DNA of 6,638 nt from Paracoccus sp. (in: a-proteobacteria) (lineage in GTDB: Bacteria; Pseudomonadota; Alphaproteobacteria; Rhodobacterales; Rhodobacteraceae). The stretch spans positions 1 through 6,638 of the forward strand of contig JAPSIP010000084.1 of NCBI GenBank assembly GCA_031178645.1. Direction: 5' to 3'. Below, piece by piece: positions 1-5,662 of the stretch; position 1 is the stretch's first letter; each line of letters opens with the position of its first letter. The position numbers and the translations under genes are program-made. The notes beneath the pieces are model-generated. The model saw only the letters and a list, made by a program, of their open reading frames with translations, did no database searches and was not told the origin of the DNA.

Positions 1-494
1 TCCACCTGTCGGACATCTCGTGGGATGCCCGCGGCGAGGATGCGATTCAGGACTTCCGCAAGGGCGACGTGGTGAAAGCCGTCGTCCAGGACGTGGATGT
101 CGAGAAGGAACGCATCAGCCTGTCGATCAAGTCGCTGGAAAACGAGCACATGGCCGAAGCCGTTGACGGCGTGAAGCGTGGCTCGGTCGTGACCGTCGAA
201 GTCACCGCGATCGAGGACGGCGGCGTCGAGGTGGAATACAACGGCGTCAAGTCGTTCATCCGCCGCAGCGATCTGGCCCGCGACCGCCAGGACCAGCGTC
301 CCGAACGCTTCCAGGTCGGCGACAAGGTCGATGCCCGCGTCACCAACATCGACACCAAGACCCGTCGTCTGGGCCTGTCGATCAAGGCACGCGAGATCGC
401 CGAGGAAAAGGAAGCCATTGACCAGTACGGCAGCTCGGATTCGGGCGCGTCGCTGGGCGACATCCTGGGCGCCGCCCTGAACCGCGGCAACTAA
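1..494 (+). CDS. rpsA: 30S ribosomal protein S1, C-terminal part (5' end outside window)
   Basis: Ribosomal protein S1 binds mRNA on the 30S subunit and helps initiation on structured or weakly SD-led messages. The gene enters from the left edge (first full codon at base 3) and gives 163 residues before TAA at 492-494. Residues 1-45 are the end of one S1 OB-fold repeat, with the typical HLSDISW start and a KERISLSIKSL final strand. Residues 60-130 are a complete last repeat, starting GSVVTVEVTAI, with FIRRSDLA in the middle and RRLGLSIKARE at the end. The tail contains the S1-typical GASLGDILGAAL (148-159). Two S1 repeats with these signatures make the family certain. It lies directly upstream of ihfB, the usual proteobacterial arrangement, but a strong terminator separates them here. 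No oddities are visible. Confidence 0.97.
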   Translation, partial: HLSDISWDARGEDAIQDFRKGDVVKAVVQDVDVEKERISLSIKSLENEHMAEAVDGVKRGSVVTVEVTAIEDGGVEVEYNGVKSFIRRSDLARDRQDQRPERFQVGDKVDARVTNIDTKTRRLGLSIKAREIAEEKEAIDQYGSSDSGASLGDILGAALNRGN

Positions 495-518
495 TCGCAG
501 CCCAGCCGGCATGACATT

Positions 519-548
519 GCCCGCTCCGCAGATGCGGGGCGGGCTTTT
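519..548 (+). terminator. Rho-independent terminator of rpsA
   Basis: An 11-bp stem (519-529 with 534-544) has one G-U pair (T525 with G538) and a 4-nt AGAT loop, and TTTT follows at 545-548. It lies 25 nt after the rpsA stop. The GC-rich stem, tight loop and T run are those of an intrinsic terminator, so ihfB probably needs its own promoter. Confidence 0.9.
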
Positions 549-703
549 CGCTGCCCGGCGAAGGGGCAAGGAATCGCCACCTCTCTTGCGTGGCCGGGGT
601 AAAACTGGCATCGCTATGGAAACTGGGAACCTTTTCCTGCGTTGCCTTTTGTCACAAGTCCTGCGGACGACAGCTTGCAGCCGTTACGCCACCTGGGGGG
701 ATG
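549..703 (+). promoter_or_regulatory. ihfB upstream region, promoter not resolved
   Basis: This 155-nt non-coding stretch between the rpsA terminator and ihfB should contain the ihfB promoter. I see no convincing -35/-10 pair. The best -35-like hexamer is TTGTCA at 649-654, five of six matches to TTGACA, but only a poor -10 (CAGCTT, 671-676) lies 16 nt downstream. The hexamer is part of the short imperfect dyad TTGTCACAA (649-657), which could instead be a protein site. The region ends in a run of six G (695-700) that serves as the SD region. Confidence 0.35.
695..700 (+). promoter_or_regulatory. Poly-G SD region deciding the ihfB start
   Basis: Six G residues lie directly before two tandem ATG codons (701 and 704). 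The first ATG has no spacer. The second has 3 nt and gives the family-standard 94-residue protein, so I place the start at 704. The site is unusual because there is no A-containing AGGAG core. Confidence 0.5.
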
Positions 704-988
704 ATGATCCGGTCCGAATTGATCCAGCTTATCGCTGACGAAAACCCGCATCTGTTCCGGCGCGATGTCGAGCGGATCGTGAACACTGTGTTCGAGGAGA
801 TCATCAACGCTATGGCACGCGGCGACAGGGTCGAACTTCGCGGCTTCGGGGCCTTCTCGGTCAAGAAGCGCGACGCCCGCACCGGCCGCAACCCCCGCAC
901 CGGCGAGGCCGTGGACGTAGACCAGAAATCCGTTCCCTTCTTCAAGACCGGCAAACTGTTGCGGGATCGGTTGAACGGGGACGCCTGA
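704..988 (+). CDS. ihfB: Integration host factor subunit beta
   Basis: IHF-beta pairs with IHF-alpha (not in this window) to form a DNA-bending nucleoid protein used in recombination, replication and sigma-54 or other promoter architecture. The product is 94 aa, the same length as E. coli IhfB. It begins MIRSELIQ. The core helices carry [13 protein letters not shown] (20-32), the conserved saddle is [12 protein letters not shown] (42-53), and the DNA-intercalating arm is GRNPRTG (61-67). Pro64 is at the position of the E. coli IHF-beta kinking proline. The C-terminus [16 protein letters not shown] is typical of alphaproteobacterial IHF-beta rather than HU. An in-frame upstream extension to 590 is open but has no homologous residues and no SD, so it was rejected. 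The next gene follows after 60 nt without a terminator, so ihfB may lead the lapA-trpF-GNAT(-trpB) transcript. Confidence 0.96.
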   Translation: MIRSELIQLIADENPHLFRRDVERIVNTVFEEIINAMARGDRVELRGFGAFSVKKRDARTGRNPRTGEAVDVDQKSVPFFKTGKLLRDRLNGDA

Positions 989-999
989 AGGGCTTATTA

Positions 1000-1037
1000 G
1001 GTTGCACAGCATCGTGCCGTGACCGGCGGCCGCAACC
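1000..1037 (+). repeat. Inverted repeat directly upstream of the lapA-like SD
   Basis: GGTTGC (1000-1005) is complementary to GCAACC (1032-1037), and a smaller stem GCCG/CGGC (1016-1019 with 1024-1027) is nested between them. The outer stem ends one base before the AAGGA Shine-Dalgarno at 1038. No T run follows, so it is not an intrinsic terminator. It could be an mRNA structure affecting ribosome access or a processing point between ihfB and the downstream genes. The six-base outer stem could also be chance. Confidence 0.35.
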
Positions 1038-1042
1038 AAGGA
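1038..1042 (+). promoter_or_regulatory. Shine-Dalgarno AAGGA deciding the lapA-like start
   Basis: AAGGA is 6 nt before ATG 1049, near-ideal spacing. It favours this ATG over an in-frame GTG at 1019 that has no SD. Confidence 0.75.
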
Positions 1043-1048
1043 TATTCC

Positions 1049-1471
1049 ATGCGCTTTCTTCGACTGATCTTCGTGGTCCTGCTGGCGGTCATCCTGATTG
1101 CCGTGGCCTTGGCCAATCGCGAAACGGTGACCCTGTCGGCCTTCCCGGCCAACTTCGGCCAGTTCCTCGGTGGCCGCTGGGCCGTCGATCTGCCCCTGTT
1201 CCTTGTGATCTTCCTGGCCTTCGCCCTTGGCATGATCGCCGGGTTGGTCTGGGAATGGCTACGCGAGTCCCAGATCCGCCGCGAAGCCAAGGCCCATGCA
1301 AGCCGCGCGGCCAAGCTGGAAAGCGAAGTCGGGCACCTGCGGAACCGCCACGCGGCCCCGAAGGACGAGGTTCTGGCAATCCTCGACAGCCGGCGAACCG
1401 GGCAGCAACCGACGCTGCCCGCGGCTTCGGCCGAACCGGCGGCAGGCACCACGCTGCCCGCCCGGACCTGA
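1049..1471 (+). CDS. LapA (lipopolysaccharide assembly protein A)-domain inner-membrane protein
   Basis: This 140-aa protein has two hydrophobic segments, residues about 4-22 (FLRLIFVVLLAVILIAVAL) and about 48-68 (LPLFLVIFLAFALGMIAGL). The WEWLRESQIRREA stretch follows, then a charged, heptad-like helix to about residue 100, and a low-complexity Pro/Ala/Thr tail. Two membrane helices separated by a short loop (NRETVTLSAFP), with a cytoplasmic coiled coil, is the architecture of the LapA_dom (DUF1049) family. Enterobacterial LapA works with LapB (YciM) and FtsH to control LpxC turnover and LPS synthesis. Whether this shorter alphaproteobacterial form does so is inference, and no lapB is present here. 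The family assignment rests on topology and the N-terminal pattern rather than a catalytic motif. Only 3 nt separate its stop from the trpF ATG, so the two are almost certainly cotranscribed. Confidence 0.82.
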   Translation: MRFLRLIFVVLLAVILIAVALANRETVTLSAFPANFGQFLGGRWAVDLPLFLVIFLAFALGMIAGLVWEWLRESQIRREAKAHASRAAKLESEVGHLRNRHAAPKDEVLAILDSRRTGQQPTLPAASAEPAAGTTLPART

Positions 1472-1474
1472 CGG

Positions 1475-2107
1475 ATGTCGCAGGTCAAGATCTGCGGCCT
1501 GCGCCGGCCCGACCACATCTCTGCGGCAGCCGATGCCGGCGCGCGCTACGTGGGCCTGGTGTTCTTCCCGAAATCGCCCCGCGCGGTATCCGTTGACGAG
1601 GCTGCGATGCTGGCACCCTTGGTGCCCGTCGGGGTGGCGCGCGTCGGGCTGTTCGTCGATCCGGACGATGCCCTGCTGGACGAGGTTCTGGCCCGTGTGC
1701 CCCTTGACGTGATCCAGCTTCACGGCACCGAAAGCCCGGATCGGGTGGCTGCGGTCAAGGCGCTGACCGGCCTGCCGGTGATGAAGGCGGTGGGACTGTC
1801 CGACGCCTCGGACCTGCCGGCGCTGACGGATTACGGGCTTGTGGCGGACATGCTGCTGGTCGATGCGAAGCCGCCGCGCGATGCTGATTTGCCGGGGGGC
1901 AACGGCCTGTCCTTCGACTGGCGCCTGCTGGTCGGGCGCAAGTGGCTGCGCCCCTGGATGCTGGCGGGCGGGCTGACGGCGCAGAACGTGGCCGAGGCCA
2001 TCCGCCTGACCGGCGCGCCCGCCGTGGACGTGTCCTCGGGGGTGGAGGCCGAACCGGGCCAGAAGGACGAGGGGCTGATCCGCGCCTTTATCGCGGCCGC
2101 GTCATGA
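1475..2107 (+). CDS. trpF: Phosphoribosylanthranilate isomerase
   Basis: TrpF converts N-(5'-phosphoribosyl)anthranilate to CdRP, the third dedicated step of tryptophan synthesis, in the cytosol. The 210-aa length suits a monofunctional single-domain TIM barrel. Visible signatures are VKICGL at 4-9 with the catalytic base Cys7, FFPKSPR (30-36), QLHG (81-84), LLVDA (127-131) with the probable general acid Asp130, LAGGL (163-167) and the phosphate-binding VDVSSGVE (184-191) followed by GQKD. All key residues are present. The SD is weak (GACGG touching the ATG), and translation probably relies on ribosomes finishing the lapA-like gene 3 nt upstream. Its TGA overlaps the ATG of the GNAT gene. No Trp leader peptide or attenuator is visible upstream, so I see no sign of tryptophan-specific regulation within the window. 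Confidence 0.96.
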   Translation: MSQVKICGLRRPDHISAAADAGARYVGLVFFPKSPRAVSVDEAAMLAPLVPVGVARVGLFVDPDDALLDEVLARVPLDVIQLHGTESPDRVAAVKALTGLPVMKAVGLSDASDLPALTDYGLVADMLLVDAKPPRDADLPGGNGLSFDWRLLVGRKWLRPWMLAGGLTAQNVAEAIRLTGAPAVDVSSGVEAEPGQKDEGLIRAFIAAAS

Positions 2108-2550
2108 CCGTCCTGTTCCGTCCTGCCACGCGCGACGAGGTTCCGGCAGTTGTGGCCCTTCTGGCCGACGACATCCTGGGGCAGGCGCGCGAGACCGCTG
2201 ATCCCACGCCTTATCTTTCCGCCTTTGACGCAATGCAGCACCAGGGCGGCAACCACCTGATCGTCGGCCGGTCCGGTGACCGCGTCATGGCCTGCTACCA
2301 GCTGGTCTTCATCCCGGGCCTCTCGGCCAAGGCGACGCTTCGCGCGCAGATCGAAGGCGTGCGCGTCGCCTCTGACCTGCGGGGCCAGGGGATCGGCGCG
2401 CTGCTGGTGGCCGATGCCGAAGCACGGGCCCGCGCCGCCGGCTGCGGGCAGATGCAGCTGACCACCAACCGGACGCGCACGGACGCGCATCGCTTCTATG
2501 ACCGGCTGGGCTTCACCCCCAGCCATATCGGCTATAAGAAGACGCTCTGA
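2104..2550 (+). CDS. GNAT-family N-acetyltransferase
   Basis: This 148-aa product has a typical GNAT fold. It begins [19 protein letters not shown] (5-23), then has a central strand region [13 protein letters not shown] (61-73), then motif [18 protein letters not shown] (86-102). The acetyl-CoA pyrophosphate loop R-x-x-G-x-G is R93 to G98. Motif B follows as [15 protein letters not shown] (126-140), with the usual tyrosine in [10 protein letters not shown]. The acceptor substrate cannot be told from sequence; small amines, amino acids or protein N-termini are all possible. ATG 2104 overlaps the trpF stop (ATGA) and no SD is visible, so translation is coupled to trpF. The reading frame is open far upstream inside trpF, but the family alignment starts at this ATG. 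In Rhodobacter sphaeroides a gene named aroR was reported between trpF and trpB (from memory); this gene holds the same position, and whether it is the same family is untested. Confidence 0.9.
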   Translation: MTVLFRPATRDEVPAVVALLADDILGQARETADPTPYLSAFDAMQHQGGNHLIVGRSGDRVMACYQLVFIPGLSAKATLRAQIEGVRVASDLRGQGIGALLVADAEARARAAGCGQMQLTTNRTRTDAHRFYDRLGFTPSHIGYKKTL

Positions 2551-2552
2551 GG

Positions 2553-2578
2553 CTTCTTCGTTCCCCAAATACCCATTC
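2553..2578. repeat. Candidate Rhodobacteraceae-type short intergenic element (CTTCTTCG...CCCAAATACCC)
   Basis: The 47-nt gap between the GNAT stop and trpB contains CTTCTTCGTTCCCCAAATAC immediately followed by CCATTC, an A/T-richer island in otherwise GC-rich DNA. From memory, similar short boxes (reading as ...TATTTxGGxxx..GAAGAAG on the other strand) recur at gene ends in Rhodobacteraceae genomes. There is no hairpin and no second copy in this window. The function is unknown and the assignment rests on recall, not a search. Confidence 0.4.
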
Positions 2579-2597
2579 CAACCGTGAAGGCGATCCC

Positions 2598-3824
2598 ATG
2601 GCCGATGATCTGGTGAACAGCTACAAGACCGGCCCCGATGAACAGGGCCGGTTCGGCATCTATGGCGGCCGCTTCGTCAGCGAGACCCTGATGCCGCTGA
2701 TCCTGGACCTGGAAGCCGAATACGAACGCGCCAAGACCGACCCCGATTTCTGGGCGCAGATGGACGACCTGTGGACCCACTATGTCGGCCGTCCCTCGCC
2801 GCTGTATTTCGCGGAACGCCTGACGGAATACTTGGGCGGCGCCAAGATCTACATGAAGCGCGACGAGCTGAACCACACCGGCGCGCACAAGATCAACAAC
2901 GTCCTGGGCCAGATCCTGCTGGCGCGCCGCATGGGCAAGACCCGGATCATCGCGGAAACCGGCGCTGGCCAGCACGGCGTGGCTACCGCCACCGTCTGCG
3001 CGCGCTTCGGGCTGAAATGCGTGGTCTACATGGGCGCGCATGACGTGGAACGGCAGGCGCCCAACGTCTTCCGGATGCGCCTCCTGGGGGCCGAGGTCGT
3101 GCCCGTCACCAGCGGCCGCGGCACGCTGAAGGACGCGATGAACGACGCGCTGCGCGATTGGGTGACCAATGTGCGCGACACCTTCTATTGCATCGGAACG
3201 GTGGCCGGACCACATCCCTATCCGGCCATGGTCCGCGATTTCCAGTCGATCATTGGGAAAGAAGTCAAGGAACAGATCCTCCCGCGCGAAGGCCGTCTGC
3301 CCGACACGATCGTCGCCGCCATCGGGGGCGGCTCGAACGCGATGGGCCTGTTCTATCCTTTCCTCGACGACAAGGAGGTCCACATCATCGGCGTCGAGGC
3401 CGGTGGCAAGGGCGTGGACGACCGGATGGAACATTGCGCCAGCCTGTCGGGCGGCCGCGCGGGCGTGCTGCACGGCAACCGCACATATCTGCTGCAGGAC
3501 GACGACGGCCAGATCCTGGAAGGTCACTCGATCAGCGCGGGCCTGGATTATCCGGGCATCGGCCCGGAACATGCCTGGCTGAACGACACCGGCCGCGCCG
3601 AATATGTCAGCATCACCGATGACGAGGCTTTGGCGGCTTTCCAGCTCTGCTGCGCGCAGGAAGGAATCATCCCGGCGCTCGAACCCAGCCATGCCCTGGC
3701 CCATGTCATCAAGATCGCGCCTGGCCTGCCGCGCGACCATCTTATCGTGATGAACATGTGCGGGCGCGGCGACAAGGACATCTTCACCGTCGCCAAGCAT
3801 CTGGGCTTTGATATCAAGACGTAA
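2598..3824 (+). CDS. trpB: Tryptophan synthase beta chain
   Basis: TrpB is the PLP enzyme that condenses indole with L-serine to give L-tryptophan, normally in an alpha2-beta2 complex with TrpA. The 408-aa product is of standard TrpB1 length. It opens with [22 protein letters not shown] (18-39). The PLP Schiff-base lysine is Lys98 in [11 protein letters not shown] (91-101), and the catalytic glutamate is Glu120 in AETGAGQHG (119-127). The phosphate-binding loop is GGGSNAMG (243-250), the substrate-side loop is [19 protein letters not shown] (307-325), and the C-terminal signature is GRGDKDIF (389-396). The residue that contacts the PLP pyridine nitrogen, Ser377 in the enterobacterial enzyme, is Cys388 here (NMCGRGDKD). 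AAGG at 2587-2590 is 7 nt before the ATG. trpA is not downstream; a different gene follows, which matches the separated trpA of Rhodobacter. Confidence 0.98.
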   Translation: MADDLVNSYKTGPDEQGRFGIYGGRFVSETLMPLILDLEAEYERAKTDPDFWAQMDDLWTHYVGRPSPLYFAERLTEYLGGAKIYMKRDELNHTGAHKINNVLGQILLARRMGKTRIIAETGAGQHGVATATVCARFGLKCVVYMGAHDVERQAPNVFRMRLLGAEVVPVTSGRGTLKDAMNDALRDWVTNVRDTFYCIGTVAGPHPYPAMVRDFQSIIGKEVKEQILPREGRLPDTIVAAIGGGSNAMGLFYPFLDDKEVHIIGVEAGGKGVDDRMEHCASLSGGRAGVLHGNRTYLLQDDDGQILEGHSISAGLDYPGIGPEHAWLNDTGRAEYVSITDDEALAAFQLCCAQEGIIPALEPSHALAHVIKIAPGLPRDHLIVMNMCGRGDKDIFTVAKHLGFDIKT

Positions 3825-3874
3825 GCCGCTGGAACCTCTGTCACGCGCCGCGGGTTGAGGCCCGACCGCATGAC

Positions 3875-3879
3875 GGAGG
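3875..3879 (+). promoter_or_regulatory. Shine-Dalgarno GGAGG deciding the start of the PepSY-like gene
   Basis: GGAGG lies 5 nt before ATG 3885. Upstream in-frame starts (TTG 3855, ATG 3870) lack an SD and would put charged residues in front of the signal peptide, so 3885 is preferred. Confidence 0.75.
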
Positions 3880-3884
3880 ATACC

Positions 3885-4610
3885 ATGCACAAGACATCGC
3901 AGAAGACATCCCTAGCCCTCGCGCTGATCGGCGCGACGGGCGGCTTTCTTGCCATGCCGACGCTGGCACAGACGGTGGTGGAGACGCCGGGCGGCAATAC
4001 CGCCGTTATCGTCGATCCCGCATTGCAGCCGCAGCCCCCGGTCGGCGCCGTCGCCGTCCCGGCCTTCCCCTTGCCCGAGCAGATCCAGAACGACCAGGTC
4101 GTGATCGAGACGCTGCTGTCCCAGGGCTTCACCGACATCCACATCCTGCGCGAAGGCGCGCTGATGACCGTGAACGCGCAGCGCAACGGGCAGCCGACCG
4201 AACTGGTCTACAGCATCGCCAATGGCAGCCTGGTGTCCGTGGATGGCGTCGAGATGCGCGCAGGCCCGGACACCAGCAGCGGCGGCGACGTGGCCCGCGA
4301 CGTTCTTGGCGGCAACAGCAGCGGCGGCACCACCGATGCCGATGACGGCGCGGAAGACGGCGACATGGGTGCGGACGTCGGAACCGGCGCGGGCGGCGAC
4401 ACCGGGACGGGCACGGGTGGCGAGGCTGGGGCAGGCGGCTCTGACAGCGGTGCCGATGGCGGTGCAGGATCGGACGGGGCCAGCGGCTCTGGCGGCGGTT
4501 CCGACAGCGGGTCGGACGGTGGCTCGGCCAGCGGGTCCGATGGCGGCTCTGATAGCGGTTCCGACGGCGGCTCGGATGGCGGATCGGGCGGGTCCGGCAG
4601 CAACGGGTAA
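3885..4610 (+). CDS. Exported PepSY-like protein with long Gly/Ser/Asp-rich tail, function unknown
   Basis: The 241-aa protein has three parts. Residues 1-28 are a Sec signal peptide: basic start, hydrophobic core LALALIGATGGFLAM, and probable cleavage after PTLA with Gln29 as the new N-terminus. Residues about 66-123 form a small domain (EQIQNDQVVIETLLSQGFTD, REGALMTVNAQRNGQ, ELVYSIANGSLVSVDG) that resembles PepSY modules: helix, then beta-strands, ending in a G-x-L-V-S-V-D-G turn. Residues about 128-241 are almost only Gly, Ser, Asp, Ala and Thr, with SDGGSDSG-like repeats and a strong net negative charge. PepSY modules are often thought to be inhibitory or ligand-binding and are common in the periplasm, but I cannot assign a role. 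The tail is not a canonical RTX repeat (no GGxGxDxUx nonapeptides). The gene lies 60 nt after trpB with no terminator between, so readthrough is possible, and it is closed by a strong terminator. Confidence 0.82.
   Translation: MHKTSQKTSLALALIGATGGFLAMPTLAQTVVETPGGNTAVIVDPALQPQPPVGAVAVPAFPLPEQIQNDQVVIETLLSQGFTDIHILREGALMTVNAQRNGQPTELVYSIANGSLVSVDGVEMRAGPDTSSGGDVARDVLGGNSSGGTTDADDGAEDGDMGADVGTGAGGDTGTGTGGEAGAGGSDSGADGGAGSDGASGSGGGSDSGSDGGSASGSDGGSDSGSDGGSDGGSGGSGSNG
4437..4603 (+). repeat. Imperfect codon-level repeat encoding (G/S)-S-D-G-G-S tail
   Basis: The 3' part of the preceding gene is built from degenerate repeats of GGC/GGT, TCC/TCG/TCT/AGC and GAC/GAT codons. They spell GSDSGS, DGGSAS, GSDGGS, DSGSDG and GSDGGS in 18-nt steps from about 4497. 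Units vary at third codon positions, which suggests selection on the peptide or old expansions rather than recent slippage. Such DNA is prone to length change. Confidence 0.7.
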
Positions 4611-4617
4611 TACCAGG

Positions 4618-4641
4618 ATGCCGGGCCTTTTGGCCCGGCAT
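4618..4641 (+). terminator. Intrinsic terminator after the PepSY-like gene, shared with the convergent operon
   Basis: A perfect 10-bp stem ATGCCGGGCC/GGCCCGGCAT has a TTTT loop, and the T tract starts in the stem's last base (4641-4643). It begins 7 nt after the stop at 4610. The minus-strand DUF4893 gene stops at 4643, one base from the stem, so the same hairpin forms at the end of that transcript. On the minus strand no T run follows, so termination there is less certain. Confidence 0.9.
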
Positions 4642-4642
4642 T

Positions 4643-5245
4643 TCAACGTATCAGCAGCAGGATGTTGAAGCGCGACTCGAGCTGCGGGCTGGGGAACAGG
4701 ATCCGTCCCCTAGTCTGCGAGACCATCTCGACGACTCCCACTTCGGGCAGTCTTTGTGGCTCGGCCTGCAGATCGGCTTGCTCGGGCAGGTCCGCATAAT
4801 CCGGGGGCGCGTCGCCCGCAATGAACCCCGTCCCCAGATAAACCAGCCGATCGCCGTCGCGATAAACCTGCCCCTTGGTCCGCTGCGAGCCGGTCAGCTT
4901 TTCAAAGCCACCCTCGCCGGTCGTCCTGCACCTGAACGGGCTATAGGCTGTCACCGGCAGAAGGCCACCGATTTTGATCATCCGACAGGACCAGTCCCCG
5001 GCCAGGATCGGGACGGCTTTGTCCGCAGACAGGGCCTTTTCCGACAACGCCTCGATCATCGCGTCCAGATCCGCCCTCTCGCCCTCGGACAGGGCCTGAA
5101 GCAGCGCATCTCCGGCCGCGGCGTGATAGGCAGCAAGCCGTTCCTGGTCCTGGGGCCGGATGGGCATGTCGGTCGGCAGATCCTGCGCCAGGACTTGCAG
5201 GGGCAGCACGCTCAGCGCAAGTGCCAGGCGCCTAGCTTTGCGCAT
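4643..5245 (-). CDS. Secreted DUF4893-family protein
   Basis: This 200-aa protein has a signal peptide MRKARRLALALSVLPLQVLA (1-20), with cleavage probably before Gln21, so the mature protein is likely periplasmic. The mature part starts with a helical region (RPQDQERLAAYHAAAGDALLQAL, 30-52). It continues to the DUF4893-like core: LAGDWSCRMIKIGGL (81-95), SPFRCR (102-107), FEKLTGSQRTKGQVYRDGDRLVYLG (114-138), and a final RILFPSPQLESRFNILLLI (181-199). Cys87 and Cys106 are the only cysteines and could form a disulfide. No function is known for the family. I recognise it from the C-R-x-x-K...FEKLxGSQRxxG...GDRLVYLG pattern. The start at 5245 is chosen because the signal peptide begins there; longer in-frame starts add a cysteine-containing, unconserved leader. 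Its first 14 nt overlap the end of the DUF2237 gene and its own SD is poor, so translation is probably coupled. Confidence 0.85.
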   Translation of the reverse strand: MRKARRLALALSVLPLQVLAQDLPTDMPIRPQDQERLAAYHAAAGDALLQALSEGERADLDAMIEALSEKALSADKAVPILAGDWSCRMIKIGGLLPVTAYSPFRCRTTGEGGFEKLTGSQRTKGQVYRDGDRLVYLGTGFIAGDAPPDYADLPEQADLQAEPQRLPEVGVVEMVSQTRGRILFPSPQLESRFNILLLIR

Positions 5246-5606
5246 CGACGGAATGGGCCCGCAGCAGTTCGATTGGGATGATGTCAAGCGCGCGCGCATG
5301 GGTCGATTCAAGCACCACTTTCGGCGCTCCGAACTCTTGCGCGGCCTGCAGGAAACGTGCGGCGCAGAGGCACCAGCGGTCGCCAGGCTTCAGACCCTCG
5401 AAACGATATTCGGGACGCGGCGTACTCAGGTCGTTGCCCAGGTATTTCGACAGCGCGAGGAACTCGGCGTCCACCATCACGCAAACGGTGTGGCTGCCCG
5501 CATCCTCTGGTCCGGTGTCGCAGCAGCCGTTGCGGTAAAACCCGGTCAGCGGCTTCACCGAGCAGGGCTCGAGCCGTGTTCCAAGGACGTTCAGCGACGG
5601 TTCCAT
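5232..5606 (-). CDS. DUF2237-family cysteine-rich protein
   Basis: The 124-aa product, with no signal peptide, carries the full DUF2237 signature: NVLGTRLEPC (6-15), TGFYRNGCCDTGPEDAGSHTVC (21-42), FLALSKYLGNDLSTPRPEY (49-67), then GLKPGDRWCLCAARFLQA (71-88), and APKVVLESTHARALDII (94-110) near the end. Six cysteines lie in these conserved blocks (15, 28, 29, 42, 79, 81), suggesting metal binding or redox chemistry, but the biochemical role of the family is not known to me. It is probably cytosolic. The start at 5606 is supported by GGAGG on the minus strand (5614-5618), 7 nt upstream. It lies 56 nt downstream of pth on the same strand and overlaps the DUF4893 gene by 14 nt. TAG is at 5234-5232. 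Confidence 0.92.
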   Translation of the reverse strand: MEPSLNVLGTRLEPCSVKPLTGFYRNGCCDTGPEDAGSHTVCVMVDAEFLALSKYLGNDLSTPRPEYRFEGLKPGDRWCLCAARFLQAAQEFGAPKVVLESTHARALDIIPIELLRAHSVDAQS

Positions 5607-5662
5607 GTCCGATCCTCCCAAGGGTCAGGCTAGCGCCGGGGGCGGGCGAGGCCAACCCCGGA

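Noticed and set aside
590..703. N-terminal extension of ihfB
   Set aside because: The frame is open, but IHF-beta proteins start at MIRSEL and the 94-aa length fits exactly. The extra residues look like translated intergenic DNA.
511..738. Small plus-strand frame in the rpsA-ihfB gap
   Set aside because: It starts inside the terminator region, overlaps the ihfB start in another frame and has no SD or recognisable motif.
3825..3884. Possible terminator between trpB and the PepSY-like gene
   Set aside because: Only a 4-bp CGGG/CCCG stem with no T run is present, too weak to call.
2532..3890. Long open frame on the minus strand opposite trpB (about 450 codons)
   Set aside because: It is an antisense shadow of trpB in high-GC DNA. 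The translation is His/Val/Asp-rich without domain motifs, while the plus strand has an intact, fully motif-bearing TrpB.
4208..4603. Minus-strand frame with striking SEPPSEPL repeats
   Set aside because: It is the mirror of the plus-strand Gly/Ser/Asp repeat. The plus frame has an SD, signal peptide and terminator; the minus frame has none of these.
4386..4603. RTX-type calcium-binding nonapeptide repeats
   Set aside because: The tail is Gly- and Asp-rich, but the hydrophobic position of GGxGxDxUx is missing throughout, so it is low complexity rather than RTX.
5627..5655. Minus-strand TTGGCC-17 nt-TAGCCT before the DUF2237 gene
   Set aside because: The spacing is right but both hexamers match the consensus poorly (4/6 and 3/6) in GC-rich DNA, so I do not call a promoter; readthrough from pth is sufficient.
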